From NCBI GenBank assembly GCA_021414115.1, contig JAIOPD010000063.1:1-57030 (forward strand): a stretch of 57,030 bases of DNA, given 5' to 3'. The position numbers and the translations under genes are program-made. The DNA is from Planctomycetia bacterium. Its GTDB lineage: Bacteria > Planctomycetota > Planctomycetia > Pirellulales > UBA1268. How positions within the stretch are numbered: the first letter of the stretch is position 1; each line of letters opens with the position of its first letter. The notes beneath the pieces are model-generated. The model was not told where the DNA came from and did no database searches. It saw nothing but the letters and a program-made list of their open reading frames with translations. Positions 15,530 through 24,434 of the stretch are shown piece after piece.

Positions 15530-16390
15530 ATGGTGACGTTCGGAATGGCGGGAAATGCTGCTGTTGCCGCTCCTGCGGCGGCCCTCGTGAGCGGCGGCGA
15601 CCTGCTCCTGCGGGAGCGGGCCAGGCCGGTGGTGCCGAGCGGGTTTCGACCGCTCGACGCCCTGCTGCCGGCCGGTGGCATACGGCCCGGGAGCCTGGTC
15701 GAGTGGTTGGCCGAGGGCAACGGAGTGTCCGGCGGTGGTGCGGCCGCGCTCGCCTTCGCGGTGGCCTGCCGACTGGCGGCGGCTGGCGGTGCGAACGGTG
15801 GCGGTGTGAGCGATAGCAGTCAGGCCCGGCCGCGGACGATCGTGGTGGTCGATCGCAGCGGGTGGTTTCATCCGCCGGCCGTGCTGCCGTGGCTGGACGA
15901 TGAGCGACGGCTGGTCGTGGCTCGGCCCTCGCGGGACGACGACGAAATCTGGACGATCGATCAGGCGCTTCGCTGCACCGGCGTGGCAGCCGTGTTGGCG
16001 TGGCCACGGATGAAGCCACGTGTTCCGCAATCAGGCTCGCGGCTCGCTGGCTCGTTTCAGCAGTGGTCCACCGCCATGCGCCGCTGGCAGTTAGCGGCGG
16101 CGGGGAGCGGAGCCGTCGGCCTGTTCGTACGGCCTCGTGCATCGCTCGGCGAGCCGTCGTGGGCGGAGGCGAGGATCGCCGTGTCGCCCAAGCCTGGTGG
16201 CACGCTCCTGGAGCGGCGGCTGCGGCTGACGCTGGCCGGAGGCAACTGGTCGGCCGTCACCGCGGACAGCCAACCGACCGCCGACGTCGTGCTTGATCTG
16301 GCAAGGGGGTGTGTCGGGGCATCGCAGCCCGGGGCAAGCATGAACGGCATGTCTTCAGGAAAGGCGGGTGTCAGATGCCGCGCTTCATGA
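15530..16390 (+). CDS. imuA: ImuA, RecA-like mutasome protein
   Basis: First gene of the ImuA-ImuB-DnaE2 damage-tolerance cassette. ImuA is a RecA/SulA-like protein that helps assemble the error-prone mutasome. In this 286-residue protein the family's opening is clear: SGFRPLDALLPAGGIRPGSLVEWL (split here as SGFRPLDALLPAGG then IRPGSLVEWL), followed by EGNGVSGGGAAAL where a P-loop would sit. The P-loop lysine and threonine are absent, so ATP hydrolysis is unlikely. TIVVVDRSGWFHPPAV and the DQALRCTGVAAVLAWP segment correspond to core RecA-fold strands. Start 15530 is the first ATG after the promoter; the upstream open frame crosses the promoter. It overlaps imuB by 16 bp, implying coupled translation. 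Confidence 0.85.
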   Translation: MVTFGMAGNAAVAAPAAALVSGGDLLLRERARPVVPSGFRPLDALLPAGGIRPGSLVEWLAEGNGVSGGGAAALAFAVACRLAAAGGANGGGVSDSSQARPRTIVVVDRSGWFHPPAVLPWLDDERRLVVARPSRDDDEIWTIDQALRCTGVAAVLAWPRMKPRVPQSGSRLAGSFQQWSTAMRRWQLAAAGSGAVGLFVRPRASLGEPSWAEARIAVSPKPGGTLLERRLRLTLAGGNWSAVTADSQPTADVVLDLARGCVGASQPGASMNGMSSGKAGVRCRAS

Positions 16391-18201
16391 CGATCTGGCT
16401 GCCACGATGGCCGGTGCAGCGGCGGCTGCTCCAGAAGCCAGAACTCCGCAGGGTGCCGGTGTTTGTCTGCCGCCGCGAGCGGCGGGGCGCGATGACGGTG
16501 GCCTCGTGGGCGTGGGCGGAGCCGCCGCCAGCAGAACAGCGAAAGGACATCACTTCTGGCCGCGGTGCTCGGGCCACCATTCCGCCGGGCATGTCGCTGG
16601 CGGAGGCGATGGCCGTGCTGGCGATCGCCCATGGTTCGCGAGCCTGTCACGTCGCGGAGGTGCAGCCTGATGACCCGGCTGCCGATCGTGAGTCGCTCGA
16701 GCGGCTCGCGCGATGGTGTCGGCGGTTTTCGCCGGTGGTCGGCATCGAGGAGGCGGCCGACGGATCTCCAGAGTGTCTGCACCTCGACGTCACGGGTACG
16801 GCCGGCTTCTTCGGCGGCGAGGAATCGCTCGTGCGCACGGCCGTTTGGACGCTCGCCGCCCGCGGCCTGCACGGCCGGGCCGCCATTGCCGACACGCCCG
16901 CCGCAGCCTGGGCTGCGGCGCACCACACCGACTCAGTCGCGCCCCCCGGCGGCGCGGCTCCGCCGCTGGTCGTGCGCCGTGCGGCGGGCGGGGCATCGCC
17001 CGGCGTTCGGCTGGCGTCGCGACGGCGGCGCCGCTGGGCGGTGGTGCCACGCGGCGAGGCGGCGACGCTACTCGCAGGGCTGCCCGTCGCTGCCCTGCGC
17101 ATCGACGCAGCCACGACCGCCGCGCTCGCTGAAGTGGGGATCGACACGATTGGCGGCGTGCTTGCCCTGTCGGCGAGGAGCCTCGCGGCGAGGTTTCCCC
17201 CCCTGCTCTCCCGAAGACTCGCGGAGTTTCGCGGCATGGTCTCCGAGCCGATCGTGCCGCCGGGCGGCGAGGCGTTGCCGCTGGAATCGCACTCGTTCGA
17301 CTTTCCCTTGCGGACGGCCGATATCGACGAGCAGCAGCTCATCGACTTGATCGAGCGGCTGCTCGGCCGCTGCCTCACGCCGCTCGTCGCCCGCGGAGAG
17401 GGCGTGCTCGCAGTGCAGTTGCGACTCGAGCAGGCCGCGCGAACGACCGCGGCAGCGCCGACGGTGATCGACGTCGGGCTCTTCAGGCCGACTGCCTCGC
17501 TGTCGCATCTCGTCGAACTCGTGCGACTGCGGCTAACACGGCAGCGGCTGCCGGTCGAACTCGACGGCGTGGCCGTGGAGGTGGTGGCGGCGGGAACGGT
17601 GTCGTGTCGGCAGCGGCTGTTATTTGGTGGTGGTGTCGGCGGCCTGGAGTCGGCGGATGCAGATGCGGAGGTGGCGATGCTGCTCGACCGGCTCGCCGGC
17701 AGGCTCGGCCGGGCGGCGGTGTTTGAACCGCAGTCTGTGGGCGACGCCCAGCCGGAGCACGCGTGGATCGCGACGCCGGCTGGAGATACCAGGCCTGCGG
17801 CTGGAGATGACCGGCCTTCGCCTAGAGATGACCGGCCTTCGCGATTGGTTCGCGATCGAGTGAGCCGACCGTCACGCATGGTCCGCCGTTCGGCGCCGTC
17901 GCGGGCCATGCCCAGCGGCCGGCGGCCGATCTGGATGCCGCCGCGGCCGGTGCCCCTCGATGGACCAGAGGGCGAGATGGTGGCGGTCGCGCCCGACGGG
18001 CCGCCGGCGCGGTTTCGGTTTGGCGATGTGTTGCACCACATCGTGCAGGCCTACGGTCCGGAGCGGATCGAGACGGCGTGGTGGCGCGGGCCGACCGTGC
18101 GTCGCGACTACTACGTCGTGGAGACGGAGTCGGGGGAACGGTTGTGGGTGTTTCGCCGGCTGCAGGACGGCGGCTGGTTTCTGCACGGGATGTTTGCGTG
18201 A
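16375..18201 (+). CDS. imuB: ImuB, non-catalytic Y-family polymerase homologue
   Basis: A 608-residue DNA polymerase Y-family protein that acts as the scaffold between DnaE2, ImuA and the sliding clamp. It begins MTIWLPRWPVQRRLL at residues 5-19, the ImuB opening that replaces the catalytic DxD of active Y polymerases. The helix-hairpin-helix-like region TTAALAEVGIDTIGGVLAL follows near residue 250, then the little-finger region, and the C-terminal RRDYYVVETESGERLWVFRR and GWFLHGMFA block typical of ImuB. Near residues 465-490 a basic stretch repeats GDDRPS-like units, apparently from tandem duplication of about 20 bp in the DNA. A clamp-binding motif was not obvious. The start overlaps the end of imuA; dnaE2 follows 12 bp later. 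Confidence 0.9.
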   Translation: MPRFMTIWLPRWPVQRRLLQKPELRRVPVFVCRRERRGAMTVASWAWAEPPPAEQRKDITSGRGARATIPPGMSLAEAMAVLAIAHGSRACHVAEVQPDDPAADRESLERLARWCRRFSPVVGIEEAADGSPECLHLDVTGTAGFFGGEESLVRTAVWTLAARGLHGRAAIADTPAAAWAAAHHTDSVAPPGGAAPPLVVRRAAGGASPGVRLASRRRRRWAVVPRGEAATLLAGLPVAALRIDAATTAALAEVGIDTIGGVLALSARSLAARFPPLLSRRLAEFRGMVSEPIVPPGGEALPLESHSFDFPLRTADIDEQQLIDLIERLLGRCLTPLVARGEGVLAVQLRLEQAARTTAAAPTVIDVGLFRPTASLSHLVELVRLRLTRQRLPVELDGVAVEVVAAGTVSCRQRLLFGGGVGGLESADADAEVAMLLDRLAGRLGRAAVFEPQSVGDAQPEHAWIATPAGDTRPAAGDDRPSPRDDRPSRLVRDRVSRPSRMVRRSAPSRAMPSGRRPIWMPPRPVPLDGPEGEMVAVAPDGPPARFRFGDVLHHIVQAYGPERIETAWWRGPTVRRDYYVVETESGERLWVFRRLQDGGWFLHGMFA

Positions 18202-18213
18202 GGGAGGTATGCG

Positions 18214-21200
18214 ATGAATGGAATGAACGACATCGGGCCGCGGTATGCGGAACTGCACTGCACGAGCAACTTCTCGTTTCTCGAGGGGGCGTCGCACCCC
18301 GAGGAGTTGGTGCGACGGGCGCATGCGCTCGGGTATGAGGCGCTCGCGATCACCGACAAGGGCACGCTCTCCGGCATCGTGCGGGCGCACGCCGCTGCCA
18401 AGGATGTGGGCCTGAAACTGATCGTCGGCGTGGAGCTCGAGCCCGTCGATGCGGCTCCGCTCGTGCTCTGGGCTGTCGACCGCACGGGCTATGCCAATCT
18501 CTGCCGGCTGCTCACCCGCGGGCATATGCGGCGGGTGGAGTCGAAGGCGGCGCGGATGCCGGCGAGCGGCGGCTGTGTGGTGTCGCGTGACGACATCGCG
18601 GCACATGCCACAGGATTGCTCGCGGGTGTGAAGAGCCCTTCATGGTCTTCTGCCACTGGTGTTGCTGATGGAGGCTTCGAAGCGGCGGTCGCCGGGCTTT
18701 CAGCATGGCGCGAGGTCTTCGGTGCGGAGCTCTACGCGCTCGCCGAAGTGGCTCTCGATGGCGACGACGACGACCGCCTGCAGTGGCTCGAACGCGTGGC
18801 CGGTCGTGCGGCTGTGCCGCTGGTTGCGGCGGGCGACGTCCGCTACCACGAACGGTCGCGGCTGCCGCTCTTCGACGCACTCGCTGCGGTGCGGCACGGC
18901 GGCACGGTCGAATCGATCCGCGACCGGCTGCTCGCCAACGGCGAACGGCACCTGCACGAGCGGCGGCGGATCGCCGAGCGATTCGCCGCACTGCCCACCG
19001 GCCGCGGCACGGTCGATTCCGCCGGCCGCCGCTTTCTCTGGCCCGCGGCGGTGGAGCAGACGGCCGAGATCGCCGCGCGATGCACGTTTTCGCTCGACGA
19101 ACTGAAATACGAATACCCCGACGCCATCGTGCCCGCCGGCCGCACGGCGGCCGAGCATCTCGCCGATCTGGCCTGGAAAGGAGCGGCGAAGCGGTATGCC
19201 AAGGATGTGCCCGAGAAAGTGCAGCAGCTTCTCCGGCACGAGCTCGCGCTGATCGCCGAACTGGGCTACGAGACCTACTTTCTCACGGTCTTCGACATCG
19301 TGCGATTCGCCCGTCGCCGCGGCATCCTCTGCCAGGGCCGCGGCTCGGCGGCCAACTCCTGCGTCTGCTACTGCCTCGGCGTCACATCGGTCGATCCCGC
19401 CCGGATGAACGTGCTCTTCGAGCGGTTCGTGAGCCGCGAGCGGCGGGAGGCCCCCGACATCGACATCGACTTCGAGCACGACCGTCGCGAGGAGGTGCTG
19501 CAATACATCTATGAGACCTACGGCCGCTCCCGGGCCGCGATGACGGCCGAGGTGATCTCGTATCGGCTGCGGTCTGCCGTCCGCGATCTGGCCAAGGTGC
19601 TCGGCTTCTCCCTTGACCGCGTCGAGGCGATCGCGGGCGTCATCGACGTGGGTGATCATGCCGACGATCTGCCGACGCGGCTCGCCGAGGCCGGGCTCGA
19701 TCCCGCGAGCGACGCCTGCACTCGGCTCACGACGCTCGTCGGCCAACTGATCGGCTTTCCCCGCCACCTCGGCCAGCACGTCGGCGGGATGGTGATGACA
19801 CGGGGGGAGCTCTGCGACCTCGTGCCCATCCAGCCCGCCACGATGGAGGGGCGGACGATCGTGCAGTGGGACAAAAACGACCTCGACGAGCTCGGCATCC
19901 TGAAAGTTGACTGCCTTGCGCTCGGCATGCTGTCGGCGATCCGCCGGGCGTTCGAGCTCGTGGCCGGGGCCGGCGGTCCGGTGCTCACGCTCGCCACCGT
20001 GCCCGCCGAAGACCCGGCCGTCTACGAGATGATCTCCCGTGCCGACACGGTGGGGGTCTTTCAGATCGAGAGCCGGGCGCAGATGAGCATGCTGCCGCGG
20101 CTCAAGCCCGCCTGCTTCTACGATCTCGTGATCGAAGTGGCGATCGTACGGCCGGGGCCGATCCAGGGCGGCATGGTGCATCCGTATCTCCGGCGTCGCA
20201 CTGGCGAGGAGCCTGTCACCTATCCCAACGACGCGATCCGCGAGGTGCTGGAGAAGACGCTCGGGGTGCCGCTCTTCCAGGAACAGGCGATGCGGCTGGC
20301 GGTGGTGGCGGCGGGCTTCACGCCGGGCGAGGCCGATCAACTCCGCCGCGCGATGGGGGCCTGGCGGCGACCGGGCGTGATCGACGAGTTTCACCGCAAG
20401 CTTGTCGGCGGCATGCTCGCCCGGGGGCTGTCGCCGACGTTTGCGGAGCAGGTCTTCGCGCAGATTCGCGGCTTCGGTGAATACGGTTTTCCGGAGTCGC
20501 ACGCGGCGAGTTTCGCGCTGCTCGTGTACGTCTCGGCCTGGCTGAAATGCCACCATCCGGCGGCGTTTACGGCGGCGTTGCTGGGCAGTCAGCCGATGGG
20601 CTTCTACGCGCCGGCGCAGCTCGTTCGCGACGCCCGGGCGCACGGCGTGTCGGTGCTGCCGGTCGACGTCAACGCGAGCGGGTGGCATGCGTCGCTGGAG
20701 GTCGGTAGCAAAAAAAGGAGGCCTGACGACGAGACCGGCGGCCCTGGACCGGCAATCCGGCTCGGGCTCGAGCAGGTGCACGGCCTCGGCGAGGCCGTGG
20801 GCCGGCGGATCGAGGCGGCCCGCCGCGACGGTCCCTTTCGGCTGCCGCGTGATCTCTCCAAACGCGCTGAGCTCGACCGCGAGTCGCTTCTGCATCTGGC
20901 CCGCGCAGGAGCGCTGGCCTCGCTCGGCCTCGATCGCCGCCGCGCCGTGTGGGAGGCGATGCAGCCGCAGGAGAAGCCCCGCAGCCGTCCGCTCTTCGAG
21001 GGCATTGACGATGATGCCGATGAAGACGGCTGGCTTCTGCCGGCCACGACGAGGCAGGAGGAAGTAATCGCCGATTACAAGACCGGCGGCCTCTCGCTCG
21101 CGGCCCATCCGCTCGAGTTCGAGCGTGACTGGCTCGGGTCGCTGGGCATGGTGACGATCGGCGAGGCGGTGGCGATGGCGGAGGGGCGGCGGGTGAAGGT

Positions 21201-21513
21201 CGCCGGCATCGTGCTCACGCGGCAGCGGCCGGCCACGGCGAAGGGGCTCATCTTTCTCACGATCGAAGACGAGACCGGCGCGGCCAACATCGTGGTGCAT
21301 CCCGACGTCTGGGAGGCGGCCTCGCATCAGGCCCGCCGCGCTGCGGTGCTCGTGGTGAACGGTCGGATCCAAAGGCGTGGCACGGTGGTGCATGTGCTGG
21401 CAACGCAACTCGAGATGGCGGTGCCGGCCCGGGCCGGCACCGCCGATGACCGGCTCCCCTGCCCTACCCCGCCGCTCGCGACCCTTCCGCGCATGTCGCG
21501 GGATTTCTGCTGA
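18214..21513 (+). CDS. dnaE2: Error-prone DNA polymerase III alpha subunit DnaE2
   Basis: A 1099-residue C-family polymerase that carries out lesion bypass and induced mutagenesis. The N-terminal PHP domain opens YAELHCTSNFSFLEGASHPE, the DnaE2-specific form. The palm has RGILCQGRGSAANSCVCYCL and the catalytic PDIDIDFEHDRREEV (Asp near residues 415-419). A helix-hairpin-helix region lies around LGLEQVHGLGEAVGRRIE, and an OB domain near the end begins RRVKVAGIVLTRQRPATAKG. The chain stops at MSRDFC, close to the SRDF ending usual for DnaE2, so it is full length. GGGAGG (18202-18207) precedes the ATG by 6 nt. As third gene of the cassette it should follow the imuA promoter. Confidence 0.96.
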   Translation: MNGMNDIGPRYAELHCTSNFSFLEGASHPEELVRRAHALGYEALAITDKGTLSGIVRAHAAAKDVGLKLIVGVELEPVDAAPLVLWAVDRTGYANLCRLLTRGHMRRVESKAARMPASGGCVVSRDDIAAHATGLLAGVKSPSWSSATGVADGGFEAAVAGLSAWREVFGAELYALAEVALDGDDDDRLQWLERVAGRAAVPLVAAGDVRYHERSRLPLFDALAAVRHGGTVESIRDRLLANGERHLHERRRIAERFAALPTGRGTVDSAGRRFLWPAAVEQTAEIAARCTFSLDELKYEYPDAIVPAGRTAAEHLADLAWKGAAKRYAKDVPEKVQQLLRHELALIAELGYETYFLTVFDIVRFARRRGILCQGRGSAANSCVCYCLGVTSVDPARMNVLFERFVSRERREAPDIDIDFEHDRREEVLQYIYETYGRSRAAMTAEVISYRLRSAVRDLAKVLGFSLDRVEAIAGVIDVGDHADDLPTRLAEAGLDPASDACTRLTTLVGQLIGFPRHLGQHVGGMVMTRGELCDLVPIQPATMEGRTIVQWDKNDLDELGILKVDCLALGMLSAIRRAFELVAGAGGPVLTLATVPAEDPAVYEMISRADTVGVFQIESRAQMSMLPRLKPACFYDLVIEVAIVRPGPIQGGMVHPYLRRRTGEEPVTYPNDAIREVLEKTLGVPLFQEQAMRLAVVAAGFTPGEADQLRRAMGAWRRPGVIDEFHRKLVGGMLARGLSPTFAEQVFAQIRGFGEYGFPESHAASFALLVYVSAWLKCHHPAAFTAALLGSQPMGFYAPAQLVRDARAHGVSVLPVDVNASGWHASLEVGSKKRRPDDETGGPGPAIRLGLEQVHGLGEAVGRRIEAARRDGPFRLPRDLSKRAELDRESLLHLARAGALASLGLDRRRAVWEAMQPQEKPRSRPLFEGIDDDADEDGWLLPATTRQEEVIADYKTGGLSLAAHPLEFERDWLGSLGMVTIGEAVAMAEGRRVKVAGIVLTRQRPATAKGLIFLTIEDETGAANIVVHPDVWEAASHQARRAAVLVVNGRIQRRGTVVHVLATQLEMAVPARAGTADDRLPCPTPPLATLPRMSRDFC

Positions 21514-21609
21514 GGCGAGGCGTCGTCAGGCAAGGCGTCGAGAGACCGTCGGAAATGGCTGGGAGAAAAATAAAACTGGCTTGGCTCGCCGAGCGTGGCA
21601 TGCATTTGG

Positions 21610-21722
21610 TCAGGAAGCCCCAAGCGCGAGCGCGGGGTATACGTTTTCCACCCCGACCCGCTCCGCGGAGCCCTCACGCGAAGCCACCCCGCTACCCGTC
21701 GCTTGCACTCCGGGCTTCCCCG
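21610..21722. repeat. Type I inverted-repeat element (copy F)
   Basis: In the 314 bp gap between dnaE2 and purC. Left arm TCAGGAAGCCCC with GCGAGCGCGGGGTATACG; right arm CTACCCGTCGCTTGCACTC with CGGGCTTCCC, slightly decayed. Just downstream, CCGCCA and TGGCGG form a perfect 6 bp hairpin with a four-base loop (21732-21747), and GTGGGATTT is repeated at 21771 and 21786 ahead of purC. No further gene is supported in the gap. Confidence 0.82.
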
Positions 21723-21827
21723 GCACCATGACCGCCAAGCCTGGCGGCCCATCGCGCAGGCTCGACATCAGTGGGATTTCACGAGGTGGGATTTTTGCCC
21801 CGCGTTCCACCGCGTAAAACACTTCCT

Positions 21828-22760
21828 ATGACCACCGCATCCGCCCCCGTCGTCCGCACCGACCTGCCTCTCGGGCCGCCGATTCGCGGCAAGGTTCGCG
21901 ACTGTTATTCGATCCCGGGCGGCCGTCACGGCGATGCGATGCTGATCGTGAGCACCGATCGGATCAGCGCGTTCGACTGGATTCTGCCGACGCCGATCCC
22001 CGACAAGGGCCGCGTGCTCACGGCCATCTCGGCGTTCTGGTTCGACCTGCTTGCCCGCGGTCCCAACCCAACCGTCCATCACTTGATCACCACCGATGTG
22101 AACGACATGGACCTCCCGGCGAGCGTCGATCGGGGGCCGCTCCGCGGCCGCACGATGCTCGTCAAGCGGGCCGAGGTGATTCCCTTCGAGTGCGTCGTCC
22201 GCGGCTGGCTCGCCGGGTCGGGGCTCGCCGAGTATCGCGCGAACGGCACCGTCTGCGGCGAGCCGTTGCCGCCGGGGCTCGTTGCGGGCGACCGGCTCCC
22301 CGAGCCGATCTTCACGCCGGCGACGAAGGCCGAAACGGGGCACGACGAAAACGTGTCGTTCGAGACGATGGCCGATCGGATCGGTGTCGAGCTTGCCGAC
22401 TCGCTCCGCGCGAAAAGTATCGAGGTCTACTCGCGCGGCGCTGCACATGCGGCGTCGCGGGGCATCGTGGTCGCCGACACCAAGTTCGAATGGGGCCGGC
22501 TCTCCGATGGCTCGCTGATCCTCGTGGACGAGGTGCTTACTCCCGACAGTTCACGGTTCTGGCCCGCTGCGACGGCGGGGAGCGGTCGCGTGCCCGACTC
22601 CTTCGACAAGCAGTTCGTCCGCGACTGGCTCGAAGGCAGCGGCTGGGACAAATCGAGCGAGCCGCCTGCCCTGCCCGCCGATGTGGTGACGAAGACCCGC
22701 GACAAGTATCTCGAAGCCTGCCGCCTCCTCACGGGATCGCTGCCCGAAGGCGTCGCGTAA
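21828..22760 (+). CDS. purC: Phosphoribosylaminoimidazole-succinocarboxamide synthase (SAICAR synthase)
   Basis: Joins CAIR with L-aspartate using ATP in purine biosynthesis. The 310-residue protein contains GKVRDCYSIPGG (phosphate-binding start), the STDRISAFDWILPTPIPDKG block, KRAEVIPFECVVRGWLAGSG and the aspartate/metal segment IVVADTKFEWG with ILVDEVLTPDSSRFWP. These are the standard PurC motifs in order, and the length fits the longer yeast ADE1-like class rather than the 240-residue E. coli form. The start at 21828 (MTTASAPVVR) was chosen over an upstream in-frame ATG at 21771 because the family begins near there. It is monocistronic between two repeat clusters. Confidence 0.96.
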   Translation: MTTASAPVVRTDLPLGPPIRGKVRDCYSIPGGRHGDAMLIVSTDRISAFDWILPTPIPDKGRVLTAISAFWFDLLARGPNPTVHHLITTDVNDMDLPASVDRGPLRGRTMLVKRAEVIPFECVVRGWLAGSGLAEYRANGTVCGEPLPPGLVAGDRLPEPIFTPATKAETGHDENVSFETMADRIGVELADSLRAKSIEVYSRGAAHAASRGIVVADTKFEWGRLSDGSLILVDEVLTPDSSRFWPAATAGSGRVPDSFDKQFVRDWLEGSGWDKSSEPPALPADVVTKTRDKYLEACRLLTGSLPEGVA

Positions 22761-22816
22761 TCCGGCACACGATCCCGCGACCATCGCCTTTTCTGGCCGG
22801 TGACATGCGGTCCTCG

Positions 22817-23135
22817 TCGGGAAGCCCCAGTCGCGAGCGCGGGGTATACGCCCTCCACCCCATCCCGCTCCGCGACACCGTCGAGGACGCCACCCGGATA
22901 CCCGTCGCTCGCGCTCCGGGCTTCCCAGGAACCCGATGCCACGCATCTCATCGGGCAGCCCCAATCGCGAGCGCGGGGTATACGCCCTCCACCCCATCCC
23001 GCTCCGCGACACCGTCGAGGACGCCACCCGGATACCCGTCGCTCTCATCGGGAAGCCCCAAGCGCGAGCGCGGGGTATACGCCCTCCACCCCATCCCGCT
23101 CCGCGGCACTCTCACGGCGGCCACCCGCTGCCCCG
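22817..23135. repeat. Cluster of three type I elements in tandem (copies G1-G3)
   Basis: The 498 bp gap between purC and aroC holds G1 (22817-22927, both arms), G2 (22951-23045) and G3 (23048-23135). G1 and G2 share a central run of about 80 bp with no difference visible by eye, including TCCGCGACACCGTCGAGGAC, so one probably arose by recent local duplication. G2 ends abruptly inside its right arm, where G3 begins; G3 lacks a proper right arm. The last 120 bp before aroC show no gene. Confidence 0.85.
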
Positions 23136-23258
23136 CGCGGTGTCGGTCGCCTTTCCCGGCGGTCTTTCGGTGGGGACTTCTGGCCTAGGGTCACCTCCGT
23201 TTCGAAACTAGACTCTTTCTTCCCGTCACTCGCTCCCGAAACCTTTTTTGCACCACCC

Positions 23259-24398
23259 ATGCTGCGTTACTGGACTGCCGGCGAATCCCACGGCCCCGCT
23301 CTCATCGCCCTCGTCGACGGATTTCCTGCCGGACTCGCGGTGGACAAGCCCGCGATCGACCACGAGTTGGTGCGGCGGCAGGGCGGCTACGGCCGCGGCG
23401 GCCGGCAGCGGATCGAGACCGATGCGGTCACCTTTCTCTCCGGCCTCTGGAAGGGCGTCACGCTCGGCAGCCCGCTGGCCCTCGAGGTGATCAACAAGGA
23501 TGCCAAGCTCGAACGGCTCGAGGAGGTGGAGCGACCACGACCCGGCCATGCCGACCTGCCCGGCTCCATCAAGCATCTCGGCGGAGTGCGCGCGGTGCTC
23601 GAGCGGGCCAGCGCCCGCGAGACGGCGGCCCGGGTCGCCGCCGGTGGGCTCGCCCGGCAGTTGCTCTCCGTCTTCGGCATCGAGGTGGCCGGCTGGGTGA
23701 CCGAGCTCGGCGGCATCGTGCTCGGCGGCCGCGAGGGGCCGCTCGCGGAACTGCGGCGCGTCCGTGATTCAAGCGCCGTCTACTCGCTCCATCCTGATCG
23801 CGATCCGGAGGTCACCGGGCTCATCGACAAGGTCGGCAAGGAGGGAGACACCCTTGGCGGCGTGGTCGAGGTTCGCGTCGACGGCCTGCCGATCGGTCTT
23901 GGCACCCACGCCCAGTGGGATCGCAAACTCGACGGGCGGCTCGCGCAGGCCGTGATGGCCGTGCAGGCGATCAAAGGTGTCGAAATCGGGATGGGGTTCG
24001 AGGCCGCACGGCGCCGCGGTTCCGAGGTGCACGATCCCATCGAGTACGACGCGGCGACCCGCGGCGGCCCGATGCTTGGCTTCGCGCGGCCGACCAACAA
24101 CGCCGGCGGGCTCGAGGCGGGGATCACCAACGGCCAGCCGCTCGTCGTCCGCGCCGCGATGAAGCCGATCAGCACGCTTCGTAAGCCGCTGGGCTCCGTG
24201 AACCTGCGCACAAAGGATCCGGAGGAGGCGGCCTACGAGCGGAGCGACGTGTGCGCGGTGAGTGCCGCCAGCGTGATCGTCGAAAGCGTCGTGGCGTTCG
24301 AGGTGGCGGCAGCCCTGATCGACAAGTTTGGTGGCGACAGTGTCGAGGAGATGCGCGGCCGCTGGAATCTCTATCACGATCTGGCGCGAAGCCGCTGA
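23259..24398 (+). CDS. aroC: Chorismate synthase
   Basis: Catalyses the last shikimate-pathway step, converting EPSP to chorismate with reduced FMN. The 379-residue protein begins MLRYWTAGESHGPALIALVD, the N-terminal signature (GESHG). The central part has RGGRQRIETDAV and the conserved AVMAVQAIKGVEIGMGF block, and GGLEAGITNGQPLVVRAAMK near the C-terminal flavin site. Length and motif order are normal. The start at 23259 is the first ATG that fits the family; the longer open frame upstream is only repeat sequence. The other shikimate genes seen here (aroDE, aroK) lie 10 kb away, so the pathway is not clustered. Confidence 0.97.
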   Translation: MLRYWTAGESHGPALIALVDGFPAGLAVDKPAIDHELVRRQGGYGRGGRQRIETDAVTFLSGLWKGVTLGSPLALEVINKDAKLERLEEVERPRPGHADLPGSIKHLGGVRAVLERASARETAARVAAGGLARQLLSVFGIEVAGWVTELGGIVLGGREGPLAELRRVRDSSAVYSLHPDRDPEVTGLIDKVGKEGDTLGGVVEVRVDGLPIGLGTHAQWDRKLDGRLAQAVMAVQAIKGVEIGMGFEAARRRGSEVHDPIEYDAATRGGPMLGFARPTNNAGGLEAGITNGQPLVVRAAMKPISTLRKPLGSVNLRTKDPEEAAYERSDVCAVSAASVIVESVVAFEVAAALIDKFGGDSVEEMRGRWNLYHDLARSR

Positions 24399-24434
24399 AT
24401 CAGGCCCGAAGGATCGGGCCCGGGAGGAACACGG

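Noticed and set aside
18700-21408. Long antisense open frame (902 codons) under dnaE2
   Set aside because: Composition shadow of dnaE2, whose motifs on the plus strand are intact.
22817-23135. CRISPR array at the triple repeat
   Set aside because: Copies are long, imperfect, unequally spaced and internally palindromic; they match dispersed elements elsewhere.
22800-23211. Short frames coding Arg-Glu-Arg-Gly-rich peptides inside repeat elements
   Set aside because: The same peptide recurs in every repeat copy in different contexts, so it reflects the repeat DNA rather than a gene.
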